Shown here one piece after another: positions 54,449 through 63,591 of a stretch of 64,000 nt of DNA. The first letter of the stretch is position 1. The number at the start of each line of letters is the position of its first letter. The notes beneath the pieces are model-generated. The model was not told where the DNA came from and did no database searches. It was given only the letters and a program-made list of their open reading frames with translations. A program made the translations under genes and the position numbers. The DNA comes from Oscillospiraceae bacterium (GTDB lineage: Bacteria > Bacillota > Clostridia > Oscillospirales > Ruminococcaceae), in NCBI GenBank assembly GCA_030539275.1, contig JAUNSK010000008.1, positions 1-64,000 of the forward strand, given 5' to 3'.

Positions 54449-55075
54449 CTAGTTAAATTTATTCATCGCCTCATTAACATTACCATTGACCAACAATGAT
54501 ACTGCCTGTGCCGCTCTCATACATGCATCCTTAATAAGCGGTATTTCATCAGACTTATAGTTTGACAGAACCCAGTCAGCCAGATCACAGTCCGGGTTTG
54601 GTTTTTTCCCTACTCCTATCTTGACACGCGGGAAGGTATTTTCACCAGTAAGATAAATTATATTTTTTATTCCGTTATGTCCGCCGTCACTGCCCTTGAG
54701 ACGTATTCGAAGCCTTGATGGCTCAAGTGAAATATCATCATACAGAACAATAAGCTTTTCAACAGGCAGCTTATAGAAATTCAGTGCTTCCGTTATTGCC
54801 TCACCGCTCTTGTTCATATATGTTGACGGTTTCATCAGAAGACATCTTACTCCGTCTATCATTCCGTCACCGCACAAAGACTTGAATTTTATCTTTTTGA
54901 CATCTATATTATACTTCTGTGAGATCGTATCGATCGCCATAAAGCCTGTATTATGTCTCGTATCCTGATACTGGACTCCGGGATTGCCGAGTCCTGCAAT
55001 TATATACTCTACCGGGCCTCTGTCATTTGCTTTGTTTTCGCTGCTTATCTGCGCAAACAGATCCATTATTCCCAT
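54449..55075 (-). CDS. pth: Peptidyl-tRNA hydrolase
   Basis: Recycles peptidyl-tRNAs released from stalled ribosomes. The 208-residue protein has an unusual N-terminal tail of about 22 residues (MGIMDLFAQISSENKANDRG) before the family core IIAGLGNPG. The start is supported by AAAGGAG 6 nt upstream. Catalytic His is in DTRHNTGF, the Asp in LYDDISLEP, and Asn in MKPSTYMNKSG and DGGHNGIKNI. It lies between glmU and mfd; prs, often found in this cluster, is absent. Confidence 0.93.
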   Translation of the reverse strand: MGIMDLFAQISSENKANDRGPVEYIIAGLGNPGVQYQDTRHNTGFMAIDTISQKYNIDVKKIKFKSLCGDGMIDGVRCLLMKPSTYMNKSGEAITEALNFYKLPVEKLIVLYDDISLEPSRLRIRLKGSDGGHNGIKNIIYLTGENTFPRVKIGVGKKPNPDCDLADWVLSNYKSDEIPLIKDACMRAAQAVSLLVNGNVNEAMNKFN

Positions 55076-55098
55076 TACTAACTCCTTTTATCTAGACC

Positions 55099-55134
55099 CT
55101 TATGCCCCCCCTTCTTACAAAGGGGGGGCATAAG
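55099..55134. repeat. Perfect 15-bp C/G-rich palindrome upstream of pth
   Basis: CTTATGCCCCCCCTT (55099-55113) and AAGGGGGGGCATAAG (55120-55134) form a very stable stem with a 6-nt loop. No T run follows on the minus strand. It sits 24 bp before the pth start, in the glmU-pth gap. Confidence 0.8.
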
Positions 55135-55165
55135 AGCAGATCTTAACTTTTATAAACAGCGTATT

Positions 55166-56545
55166 TTACTGTTTCTTTTTTCTGTTTTTCAGCTTTTCGA
55201 GTGCATAGCCCTCTTTAATAATAGTCTTTCCTCTGTCAAGCACAAGTGCACCTGCCGGCACATCATTTACTACTGTTGTTCCGGCTGCGGTATAAGCACC
55301 GTTTCCGACTGTGACAGGTGCCACCAGATTTGTATTGCATCCTATAAATGCATTATCCTCGATCGTACATCTGTACTTCTTATCGCCGTCATAGTTTACA
55401 GTAACAACTCCGCATCCGAAATTTACACATCCTCCGACATCACTGTCACCTACATATGTCAGATGTGCTACTGCCGTATTTTCACCTATAACGGAGTTTT
55501 TAATCTCAACGAAATCGCCTATTTTTACTCCGTCCATGATATGACTTCCGGGTCTTATCTGAACAAATGGTCCTATCTTTACGCCGTTGTCTATAACTGA
55601 ATCGAAGCACTGTACATAGTTAAGCTTTGTATCGTTTCCGACTGTGCTGTTTTCTATTATACAGTCAGGTCCGATCACACAGTTGCTGCCAATAACTGTC
55701 CTGCCCCTGAGAACTGTTCCTGCCAGTATCTGAGTTCCCTCTCCTATTATTACATCACGGCCTATCGTTATACCGTCTGTACAAGTAAATTCAACACCGT
55801 TTTCAAGATGACGTTCAATAATTTCTTCTCTGGCTATATTGTTGAGCATAAGCAGTCCCTTACGGTCATTTGCACCGAGAACCACATTAGGATTTTCAGA
55901 AATATATGCTCCGGCATTCATGCCCTTGTTAAGAAGAATGAAAATAGTATCAGTAAGGTAATATTCACCCTGAGCATTTTCTGTTGTAAGTTCGCCAAGA
56001 GCTGTTATAAGATCAGCTGTTCTGAACCAGTATGCACCTGAATTTATCTCATTTATCTTTTTCTGTTCAACTGTAGCATCCTTCTCCTCTACTATAGAAG
56101 AGATACCGTTGTCTGAACGTATTATACGTCCGTAACCTGTCGGATTGTCAGTCTTTGCAGTGATAACTGTAACTGCATTTTTCTGAGACCTATGTAGCTC
56201 AAGGGAATTTTTTATAGTACCTGAATCTATAAAAGGCGCATCTCCGCATAGTACGAGTGTATTTCCCTGTGTGTCCTTGTTCAGGAAAGGAATTGCCTGC
56301 ATTACTGCATGTCCTGTTCCGAGTCTCTGTTCCTGAAGGACAGTCTCATATCTGTCACCGAGATATTCATCGATCATCTCAGATTTATAACCTTTAACAA
56401 CACAAATATCTGACAGGCCTGATTCCTCACATGCTCCGATAACCCATTCAAGCATTGTTTCGCCAAGAACCCTGAACATCGGCTTTGGTATTTCCGCTTT
56501 CATACGCTTGCCCTGTCCGCCTGCAAGAAGAACAACTTTATCCAT
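55166..56545 (-). CDS. glmU: Bifunctional GlmU: GlcN-1-P acetyltransferase / UDP-GlcNAc pyrophosphorylase
   Basis: Makes UDP-GlcNAc for peptidoglycan and teichoic acids. The 459-residue protein has an N-terminal pyrophosphorylase (about 1-230: LAGGQGKRMKAEIPKPM, VLCGDAPFI) and a left-handed beta-helix acetyltransferase (about 250-450, hexapeptide repeats such as VIGPDCIIENSTVGNDT). The acetyl site residues lie in AHLTYVGDSDVG and NYDGDKK. Normal length. Upstream of pth-mfd in the order known from other Firmicutes. Confidence 0.96.
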   Translation of the reverse strand: MDKVVLLAGGQGKRMKAEIPKPMFRVLGETMLEWVIGACEESGLSDICVVKGYKSEMIDEYLGDRYETVLQEQRLGTGHAVMQAIPFLNKDTQGNTLVLCGDAPFIDSGTIKNSLELHRSQKNAVTVITAKTDNPTGYGRIIRSDNGISSIVEEKDATVEQKKINEINSGAYWFRTADLITALGELTTENAQGEYYLTDTIFILLNKGMNAGAYISENPNVVLGANDRKGLLMLNNIAREEIIERHLENGVEFTCTDGITIGRDVIIGEGTQILAGTVLRGRTVIGSNCVIGPDCIIENSTVGNDTKLNYVQCFDSVIDNGVKIGPFVQIRPGSHIMDGVKIGDFVEIKNSVIGENTAVAHLTYVGDSDVGGCVNFGCGVVTVNYDGDKKYRCTIEDNAFIGCNTNLVAPVTVGNGAYTAAGTTVVNDVPAGALVLDRGKTIIKEGYALEKLKNRKKKQ

Positions 56546-56778
56546 CTTATTTTACACCCGCTTCTCGATAATTTTTTAAAGTTCACATGAAATTTAATAC
56601 ATTTTTCTGTGGATACCTTTATATATTATGCCAAATTTATTTTCATAATTCAATAGCTTTCAGAAAAAAACGCGAAATAAATAGCAGTAGTTGTATATAA
56701 TAAATATGTGTTTCACCAAATAAACAATTTATACGACGAAAACAAGATAATTTTTTTTAAATATTTTCTTTAAACGTA
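56546..56778. other. Divergent region between glmU and ppdK
   Basis: AT-rich. The glmU promoter should be here on the minus strand, but no site was clear enough to call. No gene or hairpin was seen. Confidence 0.5.
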
Positions 56779-56807
56779 TGGAAATTGGGATAAGAATATG
56801 ATATAAT
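56779..56807 (+). promoter_or_regulatory. ppdK promoter
   Basis: TGGAAA (56779-56784), 17-bp spacer, TATAAT (56802-56807) with a TGA extension before the -10. The leader is about 75 nt. Confidence 0.7.
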
Positions 56808-56888
56808 GTATTTTGACTCCAGCTAGAAAGAAGTTTTTACTGAAATTTAGCGTGGATAAGAGAAAATTTATTGGAGGTATTTTGACCA

Positions 56889-59516
56889 ATGAGCAAAAAA
56901 TGGGTATATTTATTCTCAGAAGGTAACGCTGACATGAGAGAACTTCTCGGCGGTAAGGGTGCAAACCTTGCTGAAATGACATCTCTCGGACTCCCTGTTC
57001 CACAGGGCTTTACAATTTCTACAGAGGCCTGCACACAGTACTATGAAGATGGTAAGCAGATCAATGAAGAGATCCAGGCTCAGATCATGGAGTATATCGC
57101 AAAGATGGAAGAAATCACAGGCAAGAAGTTCGGTGACCAGGAGAATCCTCTCCTCGTTTCTGTTCGTTCCGGTGCTAGAGCATCAATGCCTGGTATGATG
57201 GATACAATCCTCAACCTTGGTCTTAACGAAACTGTTGTTGAAGTTATGGCTGAAAAGTCAGGCAATGCACGTTGGGCATATGACTGCTACAGAAGATTTA
57301 TCCAGATGTATTCTGACGTTGTTATGGAAGTTGGTAAGAAGTACTTTGAAGAACTTATCGACGCTATGAAGACTAAGAAGGGTGTTACTCAGGACGTTGA
57401 ACTGACAGCTGAAGACCTTAAGGAACTCGCTTCACAGTTCAAGGATGAATACAAACTTAAAATCGGTGCTGAATTCCCAAGTGATCCTGTTGAACAGCTT
57501 ATGGGCGCTATCAAGGCTGTATTCCGTTCATGGGACAACCCAAGAGCTAACGTATATCGTCGTGATAACGATATTCCTTACTCATGGGGTACTGCTGTAA
57601 ACGTACAGATGATGGCATTCGGCAACATGGGTGATGACTGTGGTACAGGTGTTGCATTTACACGTGATCCTGCTACAGGCGAAAGAAAACTCATGGGTGA
57701 ATTCCTTACAAACGCACAGGGCGAAGACGTTGTTGCCGGTGTTCGTACACCAATGCCTATCGCACAGATGGCTGAAAAGTTCCCTGAAGCTTTTGAACAG
57801 TTCAAGGAAGTATGCAGCAACCTTGAAAACCACTACAGAGATATGCAGGATATGGAGTTCACTGTAGAGCACGGTAAGCTTTATATGCTCCAGACAAGAA
57901 ACGGTAAGAGAACTGCTCAGGCTGCTCTTCAGATCGCTTGTGATCTCGTTGACGAAGGTATGAGAACAGAAGAAGAAGCTGTTCTGATGATCGAACCTAG
58001 AAACCTCGACACACTTCTCCACCCACAGTTTGATGCTAAGGCTCTTAAGGCTGCTACACCACTCGGCAAGGGACTTGGTGCTTCACCTGGTGCTGCTTGC
58101 GGTAAGGTAGTATTTACAGCTGATGATGCTGAAGCTATGAAGGCTAAGGGCGAAAAGGTTGTTCTTGTTCGTCTTGAAACATCACCTGAAGATATCACAG
58201 GTATGAAGGCTTCACAGGGTATTCTTACAGTCCGCGGCGGTATGACATCACACGCAGCAGTTGTTGCACGTGGTATGGGTACATGCTGTGTATCAGGATG
58301 CTCAGAAATCGTTATGGATGAAGCTAACAAGAAGTTTACTCTTGCTGGCAAGACATTCACAGAAAATGATTATATTTCAATAGACGGTTCAACAGGTAAT
58401 ATCTACGAAGGTATTATTCCTACAGTTGATGCTACTATTGCCGGCACATTCGGAAGAATCATGGGATGGGCTGACAAGTTCAGAGTTCTCAAGGTTAGAA
58501 CAAACGCTGATACACCTACTGACGCTAAGAAGGCTCGTGAACTCGGCGCTGAAGGTATCGGTCTTTGCCGTACAGAGCATATGTTCTTCGAAGCTGACAG
58601 AATCGCTGCTTTCAGAGAAATGATCTGCTCAGATACAGTTGAAGAAAGAGAAGCTGCTCTTGCTAAGATTGAACCAATGCAGCAGTCAGACTTTGAAAAG
58701 CTTTATGAAGCTCTCGAAGGATGCCCTGTTACAATCAGATTCCTGGATCCTCCGCTTCATGAATTCGTTCCTACAGAAGAAGCTGACATCGAAGCTCTTG
58801 CAAAGGCTCAGGGTAAATCCGTTGAGACAATCAAGGCTATCATCGCTTCACTTCACGAATTCAACCCAATGATGGGTCATCGTGGATGCCGTCTTGCAGT
58901 AACATATCCTGAAATTGCAAAGATGCAGACTAAGGCTGTTATCAAGGCTGCTATCAACGTTAAGAAGGCTCATCCTGACTGGACAATCGTTCCTGAAATC
59001 ATGATTCCTCTTATCGGCGACATCAAGGAACTCAAGTACGTTAAGGACTTTGTAGTTGCAACTGCTGATGAAGTTATTGCTGCTGCTGGTGCTGATCTTA
59101 AGTACGAAGTTGGTACAATGATCGAAATCCCAAGAGCTGCTCTTACAGCTGACGATATCGCTAAGGAAGCTGAATTCTTCTGCTTTGGTACTAATGACCT
59201 TACACAGATGACATACGGCTTCTCAAGAGATGACGCTGGTAAGTTCCTCAATGCTTACTATGATGCTAAGATCTTTGAGAACGATCCATTTGCAAGACTT
59301 GACCAGACAGGCGTTGGCAAGCTCATGGATATGGCTATCAAGCTCGGCAAGGGCGTTCGTCCTGACATGCATGTTGGTATCTGCGGCGAACACGGCGGCG
59401 ATCCGACATCTGTTGAATTCTGCCATAAGCTTGGTCTGACATATGTTTCATGCTCACCATTCAGAGTTCCGATTGCTAGACTTGCTGCTGCTCAGGCTGC
59501 TATCAAGAACAAGTAA
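56889..59516 (+). CDS. ppdK: Pyruvate, phosphate dikinase
   Basis: Interconverts phosphoenolpyruvate, AMP and pyrophosphate with pyruvate, ATP and phosphate; in many Clostridia it replaces or supplements pyruvate kinase. The 875 residues cover the ATP-grasp domain (about 1-340, GGKGANLAEM), the swivelling phosphohistidine domain with catalytic His in RGGMTSHAAVVARGMG (about residue 456), and the PEP/pyruvate barrel (about 520-875, with FFCFGTNDLTQMTYG and the Cys in HVGICGEHGG). Codons are strongly biased (GCT, GGT, AAG, AAC), unlike most neighbours, as expected for a very highly expressed gene. GGAGG lies 11 nt upstream. Confidence 0.97.
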   Translation: MSKKWVYLFSEGNADMRELLGGKGANLAEMTSLGLPVPQGFTISTEACTQYYEDGKQINEEIQAQIMEYIAKMEEITGKKFGDQENPLLVSVRSGARASMPGMMDTILNLGLNETVVEVMAEKSGNARWAYDCYRRFIQMYSDVVMEVGKKYFEELIDAMKTKKGVTQDVELTAEDLKELASQFKDEYKLKIGAEFPSDPVEQLMGAIKAVFRSWDNPRANVYRRDNDIPYSWGTAVNVQMMAFGNMGDDCGTGVAFTRDPATGERKLMGEFLTNAQGEDVVAGVRTPMPIAQMAEKFPEAFEQFKEVCSNLENHYRDMQDMEFTVEHGKLYMLQTRNGKRTAQAALQIACDLVDEGMRTEEEAVLMIEPRNLDTLLHPQFDAKALKAATPLGKGLGASPGAACGKVVFTADDAEAMKAKGEKVVLVRLETSPEDITGMKASQGILTVRGGMTSHAAVVARGMGTCCVSGCSEIVMDEANKKFTLAGKTFTENDYISIDGSTGNIYEGIIPTVDATIAGTFGRIMGWADKFRVLKVRTNADTPTDAKKARELGAEGIGLCRTEHMFFEADRIAAFREMICSDTVEEREAALAKIEPMQQSDFEKLYEALEGCPVTIRFLDPPLHEFVPTEEADIEALAKAQGKSVETIKAIIASLHEFNPMMGHRGCRLAVTYPEIAKMQTKAVIKAAINVKKAHPDWTIVPEIMIPLIGDIKELKYVKDFVVATADEVIAAAGADLKYEVGTMIEIPRAALTADDIAKEAEFFCFGTNDLTQMTYGFSRDDAGKFLNAYYDAKIFENDPFARLDQTGVGKLMDMAIKLGKGVRPDMHVGICGEHGGDPTSVEFCHKLGLTYVSCSPFRVPIARLAAAQAAIKNK

Positions 59517-59548
59517 TTTTGTGAAAAACTAATATAAGCAGAGAGAAT

Positions 59549-59581
59549 CCCTCATCTGATAGCAGATGAGGGGTTTTTTTA
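59549..59581 (+). terminator. ppdK terminator
   Basis: CCCTCATCTG pairs with CAGATGAGGG around ATAG, then GTTTTTTT. The first in-frame ATG of the next frame (59566) lies inside this hairpin and cannot be a real start. Confidence 0.93.
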
Positions 59582-59595
59582 AAGAAGAGGGCTTT

Positions 59596-61026
59596 ATGGA
59601 AAAATTATTTAAACTTAAACAAAATGGTACGACAGTAAAGACGGAAATAATCGCCGGACTGACAACATTTATGACAATGGCATATATTATTGCTCTTAAT
59701 CCTAATCTTCTTACTGACTTTGGCAAAAACGGCGGTCCTGAATTATGGAACGGAATATTTCTTGCAACCTGTATCGCATCGGCAATAGGAACATTCACTA
59801 TGGCTTTTCTTGCGAACAAGCCTTTCGCTATGGCACCTGGTATGGGCCTTAACAGTTTCTTTGCTATCGTTGTTGCAAACATTGTAAGTATTACAGGGCT
59901 CACTTATCTTCAGTCTTTTCAGGCAGCGTTATGTATTATTTTTATTGAAGGTATCGTATTTATAGTACTTTCTATTTTTAATATTCGCGAAAAGATCGTT
60001 GATGCTATCCCTATTGGTATCCGTCTTGGAATATCACCTGCAATCGGACTTATGCTGCTGAATATCGGTGTAGGTTCAAACGCAGGAATCTATTCAGAAA
60101 CCGGCGGACCTTACTTTGTCATGAGTGACTTCTTCGGCGCTCTTACGCCGGGTCTTGCAAAAACTAATATGGGCTCCGGATATACCAGCATGGTACTGAC
60201 TGTTGCAACAATGTTTATCGGTCTTTTTGTGATCGTAATACTTTCACAGAAAGGTGTAAAAAGCGCTGTGTTGCTCGGCATACTTTTTGCATCAGGCATC
60301 TACTGGGCAGGCGAAGCAATTTTCCTTCATGTAAATCCTTTTGAAGCTCTTAAGAATGCTTCATTCTTACCGGCATTCGGTGACATGGCAAAAGTTACTT
60401 TGTTCAAGCTTAATTTTTCAAATCTTTTACAGATCGGCTGGTTTACAGTTATCACTCTTGTCATCACATTCTGTATAATCGATATGTTTGATACAATAGG
60501 AACGCTCGTCGGAACAGCATCCCGTGCTGACATGATCGACGAAAATGGCAAAATGCCAAAAATGAAAGAAGCCCTTCTTTCTGACGCTGTAGGAACAGTA
60601 ACCGGATCCCTTACCGGTACTTCGACAGTAACAACATTTGTAGAATCAGCATCAGGAGTAGAAGCCGGCGGACGTACAGGATTGACTTCATTAGTTACAG
60701 GCTTCATGTTCCTGGCATGTATGTTTATTGCACCCGTTGCTGCTATTATTCCTGCAGCGGCAACTTCATCTGCACTTATCTATGTCGGTTTATTAATGCT
60801 CAGCGGACTCAAGAAAATTAATTTTGACGATATCGCTCAGAGTCTTCCTGCAGCACTTATGCTGATCGCAATGCCTATTTCAGGCTCTATCGGACACGGA
60901 ATAGGTTTAGGACTTATCTCATATTCCGTAATAAAGGTATTTACAGGAAAGGCAAAAGAAGTATCGCTGCTCACATATGCGATCTCTGCGCTCTTTTTAA
61001 TTAAGTTTTTCCTTGTAGTATCGTGA
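59596..61026 (+). CDS. Purine permease (AzgA-type NCS2 family)
   Basis: Imports guanine, hypoxanthine or adenine with protons. Start ATG 59596 (MEKLFKLKQNGTTV), with GAGG upstream, gives 476 residues; the longer frame begins inside the ppdK terminator. About 12-14 helices are predicted. Family motifs are AGLTTFMTMAYII, the APGMGLNSFFA substrate segment, and FDTIGTLVGTASRADM and TSTVTTFVESASGVEAGGRTGL (each read in parts). No purine riboswitch is visible in the short upstream region, so expression may rely on read-through from ppdK. Confidence 0.92.
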   Translation: MEKLFKLKQNGTTVKTEIIAGLTTFMTMAYIIALNPNLLTDFGKNGGPELWNGIFLATCIASAIGTFTMAFLANKPFAMAPGMGLNSFFAIVVANIVSITGLTYLQSFQAALCIIFIEGIVFIVLSIFNIREKIVDAIPIGIRLGISPAIGLMLLNIGVGSNAGIYSETGGPYFVMSDFFGALTPGLAKTNMGSGYTSMVLTVATMFIGLFVIVILSQKGVKSAVLLGILFASGIYWAGEAIFLHVNPFEALKNASFLPAFGDMAKVTLFKLNFSNLLQIGWFTVITLVITFCIIDMFDTIGTLVGTASRADMIDENGKMPKMKEALLSDAVGTVTGSLTGTSTVTTFVESASGVEAGGRTGLTSLVTGFMFLACMFIAPVAAIIPAAATSSALIYVGLLMLSGLKKINFDDIAQSLPAALMLIAMPISGSIGHGIGLGLISYSVIKVFTGKAKEVSLLTYAISALFLIKFFLVVS

Positions 61027-61130
61027 TCTGTAAGGATAATATCAAACTTAAAACAAGTATTTCATCAGACAGTTAATCCAGTCTGACTCAGCTTACAGTA
61101 TATACTCCTGAATCGGATAAATATAAAATA

Positions 61131-61178
61131 GCTCACCTCATCAGTGCCATGACCGGCATGAAACGGGGTGAGTTTTTT
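61131..61178 (+). terminator. Terminator after the purine permease gene (repeat unit A)
   Basis: CTCACC (61132-61137) pairs with GGTGAG (61167-61172) around an inner structured loop, followed by seven Ts. Its sequence is almost the same as 63367-63414. Confidence 0.88.
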
Positions 61179-61255
61179 TGTTCTCAGTCCGGCAAAATGA
61201 CATTATTTTTCAAAACAATTTCTGTATTTTTAGTTACAGTTTCGCAATAATTTGG

Positions 61256-61284
61256 TGGACATTGCCTTATTAGTGTGCTACAAT
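61256..61284 (+). promoter_or_regulatory. Promoter of the peptidase-dockerin gene
   Basis: TGGACA (61256-61261), 17-bp spacer, TACAAT (61279-61284) with TGC directly before the -10 (extended type). Confidence 0.78.
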
Positions 61285-61349
61285 AATTTTTGGAATTTTA
61301 TAGCCCATAATGTTTAAAACAGTAAAGCATAGCAGAAAAGGAGAATATG

Positions 61350-63341
61350 ATGAACACTTTTTTAAAGAAAATTTCCGCACTTATTATTGTGGCAGGAACA
61401 GTAACCTCTGTGATTGCCCCCATGGGTACAAGCGTAAACGCTTCGGGTATGTCCCCGATTGATTACGCTTGTCCGGCTGAATACGGTCCATGGAATTCAG
61501 CATTCAGTGTCGCAATTTCCAAATCCAATAATATTAATTATTTGTTTGATACCGTGCACAACATACGTTTTGTAAGCAACAAACAAGAAACTCTTGGCAA
61601 CGGCAGCGGTTCAATGATTGTTCCTTCAACAAACGACATTACTTCATTTACAGGCACTCCGAATAATACAACCAAACAGAAGCTTGCAACGCTTTACAAT
61701 GTTGAAGCTGTATACAATTGGTTTTCCTCTAAGCTTGGATACGATGACTTCGGACCCACTGGCAGCTCTACTCTTAATGTGACCTTGCTTGACACTCCCG
61801 GTGAGGCTTATTCAGATGTCAATGTTCTTCACTTGAACGGTAATCATTTCGACAACACTCCAGGTAACGAAGTCCCATTCTCTATGGTCGCTTTTGGAAA
61901 AACAGGTTCAAAACATAAACTGATGGCATGTGACAGAGATACTGTCGCTCATGAAATGTCTCACATTCTCTTGATTAACAAACTTAATTTGCGTACGAGT
62001 TCTAATAACGAAACAGCAGCATTAATTGATGCTTATTGTGACATTTTCGGTGAGCTTGCAGATAACAATACTGACTGGAAAATCGGCGCTGACAACTATT
62101 CTTCATCAGGCTATTGTGAGCGCGATCTGGCAAATCCCAGCGCAACAAAAACGTTGAACGAGAGTGGAGTTGAGTTAGCAAGCAATTTCTATACTAACTA
62201 TGAGCTGTTTAAATACGATATCGATAATTATCGGGTAAACGTAAATGTACCGTCCAATATGCGCCGAACTCCTGCGGCATTAGGCTCAACGGTTATTTCA
62301 CATACTTTATACCTTATGAATAAGTATAATATCTCAAGAGATGATTTGGCTGAAATCTGGTATAATTCTCTTTCATATTATACAAACCCTGCAACTGCAA
62401 CATTCAAGGACTGCAGAAGAGCTGTTACCCTGGCAGCAGATGCATATTACAGCGACTTCTCAAATGACCTCCGTATGCAGAGACTTGAAGTTATAAACAA
62501 CGCTTTTGACAGTGCAAATATATTCTTAGAAGATGAAACTATAACATATCCCAAGACATACACGACTATGAGTCAGAAGTCAGCAATCAGCGCTGCAACC
62601 ATGACAAGCTTTGTAACAAGAGAAAAGAAGAAGTATCCTAACGGAAAGTATTGGGTTGGCAGTGATATAAACACCTACTCAAGCACTGCAGCTCCTGCAG
62701 CAAATATCAAGCTGGAAAGCGGCGTTACACCTTTCTCAACGTTCTATCAGGGTTTCGGACTCGGATTTGCTTCTGCAAATAACGGAGAAGCTTATTATGC
62801 ATGTGCAGGATTTGCAAGAAAATTGCAGATGGATTACTTCGGCACAACAAAGTATCTCCAGCTGAACACTGCTTCAAGCTATTCTCCAAGAATTGGTGAC
62901 CATCTTCGTGTTATACCATCACGTACAGGCCCAAATACAACAGCACACAGCATTTTTATCACAAGTGTAAACGGCAATACGATTCAGTATGCTGACTGCA
63001 ATGCAAGCGGAAACAACAACATAGCATGGGATAAAACAGGAACAATATCCAAAAGCAACGGAGTACTCAATATCACGCTCGGCAGTTCATCCTATAACTT
63101 TGTCTGGGTTGAGCGCCCGATTATGATGGGCGATATAAATGGAGACTCAAACGTCAACCAGAGCGACGTGACAGCATTAAATCAGATTATTGCCAATCCT
63201 TACGCTCCTACTTATAACTGTAATACAGCATACAGAAACTTTGTTGCTGATATGAACAAGAACGGAAGCATTTCTTCAAGCGACCTTACTGTTCTCCAAA
63301 ATGCAATCGCAGGCACAGCATATCCCGCATTTGTAAGATAA
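61350..63341 (+). CDS. Secreted M4-like metallopeptidase / cysteine amidase-like protein with dockerin
   Basis: Start at the second of two ATGs (61350), 6 nt after AAGGAG, gives 663 residues; 61347 is also possible. Residues are numbered from 61347. Order: signal peptide (about 1-33); a thermolysin-like (M4) domain (about 100-380) with HEMSH (202-206) and ALIDAYCDIFGE downstream; a second domain (about 420-595) with YACAGFARKLQMDYFG and HSIFITSV, suggesting a papain/CHAP-like Cys-His pair; then two calcium loops, DINGDSNVNQSD and DMNKNGSISSSD, forming a dockerin-like end. The third zinc ligand is Asp (D228) where thermolysin has Glu, and the position of its catalytic His231 looks like Ala. 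It may cleave proteins or peptidoglycan; activity is uncertain. Confidence 0.78.
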   Translation: MNTFLKKISALIIVAGTVTSVIAPMGTSVNASGMSPIDYACPAEYGPWNSAFSVAISKSNNINYLFDTVHNIRFVSNKQETLGNGSGSMIVPSTNDITSFTGTPNNTTKQKLATLYNVEAVYNWFSSKLGYDDFGPTGSSTLNVTLLDTPGEAYSDVNVLHLNGNHFDNTPGNEVPFSMVAFGKTGSKHKLMACDRDTVAHEMSHILLINKLNLRTSSNNETAALIDAYCDIFGELADNNTDWKIGADNYSSSGYCERDLANPSATKTLNESGVELASNFYTNYELFKYDIDNYRVNVNVPSNMRRTPAALGSTVISHTLYLMNKYNISRDDLAEIWYNSLSYYTNPATATFKDCRRAVTLAADAYYSDFSNDLRMQRLEVINNAFDSANIFLEDETITYPKTYTTMSQKSAISAATMTSFVTREKKKYPNGKYWVGSDINTYSSTAAPAANIKLESGVTPFSTFYQGFGLGFASANNGEAYYACAGFARKLQMDYFGTTKYLQLNTASSYSPRIGDHLRVIPSRTGPNTTAHSIFITSVNGNTIQYADCNASGNNNIAWDKTGTISKSNGVLNITLGSSSYNFVWVERPIMMGDINGDSNVNQSDVTALNQIIANPYAPTYNCNTAYRNFVADMNKNGSISSSDLTVLQNAIAGTAYPAFVR

Positions 63342-63366
63342 AGCCTTTTATTAAAAGATTAAATTA

Positions 63367-63414
63367 ACTCACCTCGTCAGCGCCCTGACCGGCACGAAAC
63401 GGGGTGAGTTTTTT
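63367..63414 (+). terminator. Terminator of the peptidase-dockerin gene (repeat unit B)
   Basis: CTCACC pairs with GGTGAG around an inner structured loop, then TTTTTT. It matches unit A (61131-61178) at all but about five positions. Confidence 0.9.
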
Positions 63415-63519
63415 ATCCTGAATGTATCTGATGTTTCCTTTTGCCAATACACTAAAAGTATTTAATTTAAATATTTAATTAAAAAAAATAAAAAATTAAC
63501 TTAATAATGCAAAATAATA

Positions 63520-63548
63520 TTCACTTTTTCTTCTTAACAATGTATAAT
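63520..63548 (+). promoter_or_regulatory. Promoter of the truncated secreted-protein gene
   Basis: TTCACT (63520-63525), 17-bp spacer, TATAAT (63543-63548), with AGGGAGG downstream as ribosome site. Confidence 0.65.
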
Positions 63549-63591
63549 ATAAACAGATGAATATTTATACAAATTTCAGGGAGGAATTTTA

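Noticed and set aside
57582..58022. Several 60-146-codon minus-strand frames inside ppdK
   Set aside because: The strong codon bias of ppdK leaves few stops on the other strand; no start signals were found.
59566..59595. Upstream start for the purine permease
   Set aside because: The ATG lies inside the ppdK terminator hairpin; the GAGG-preceded ATG at 59596 is better.
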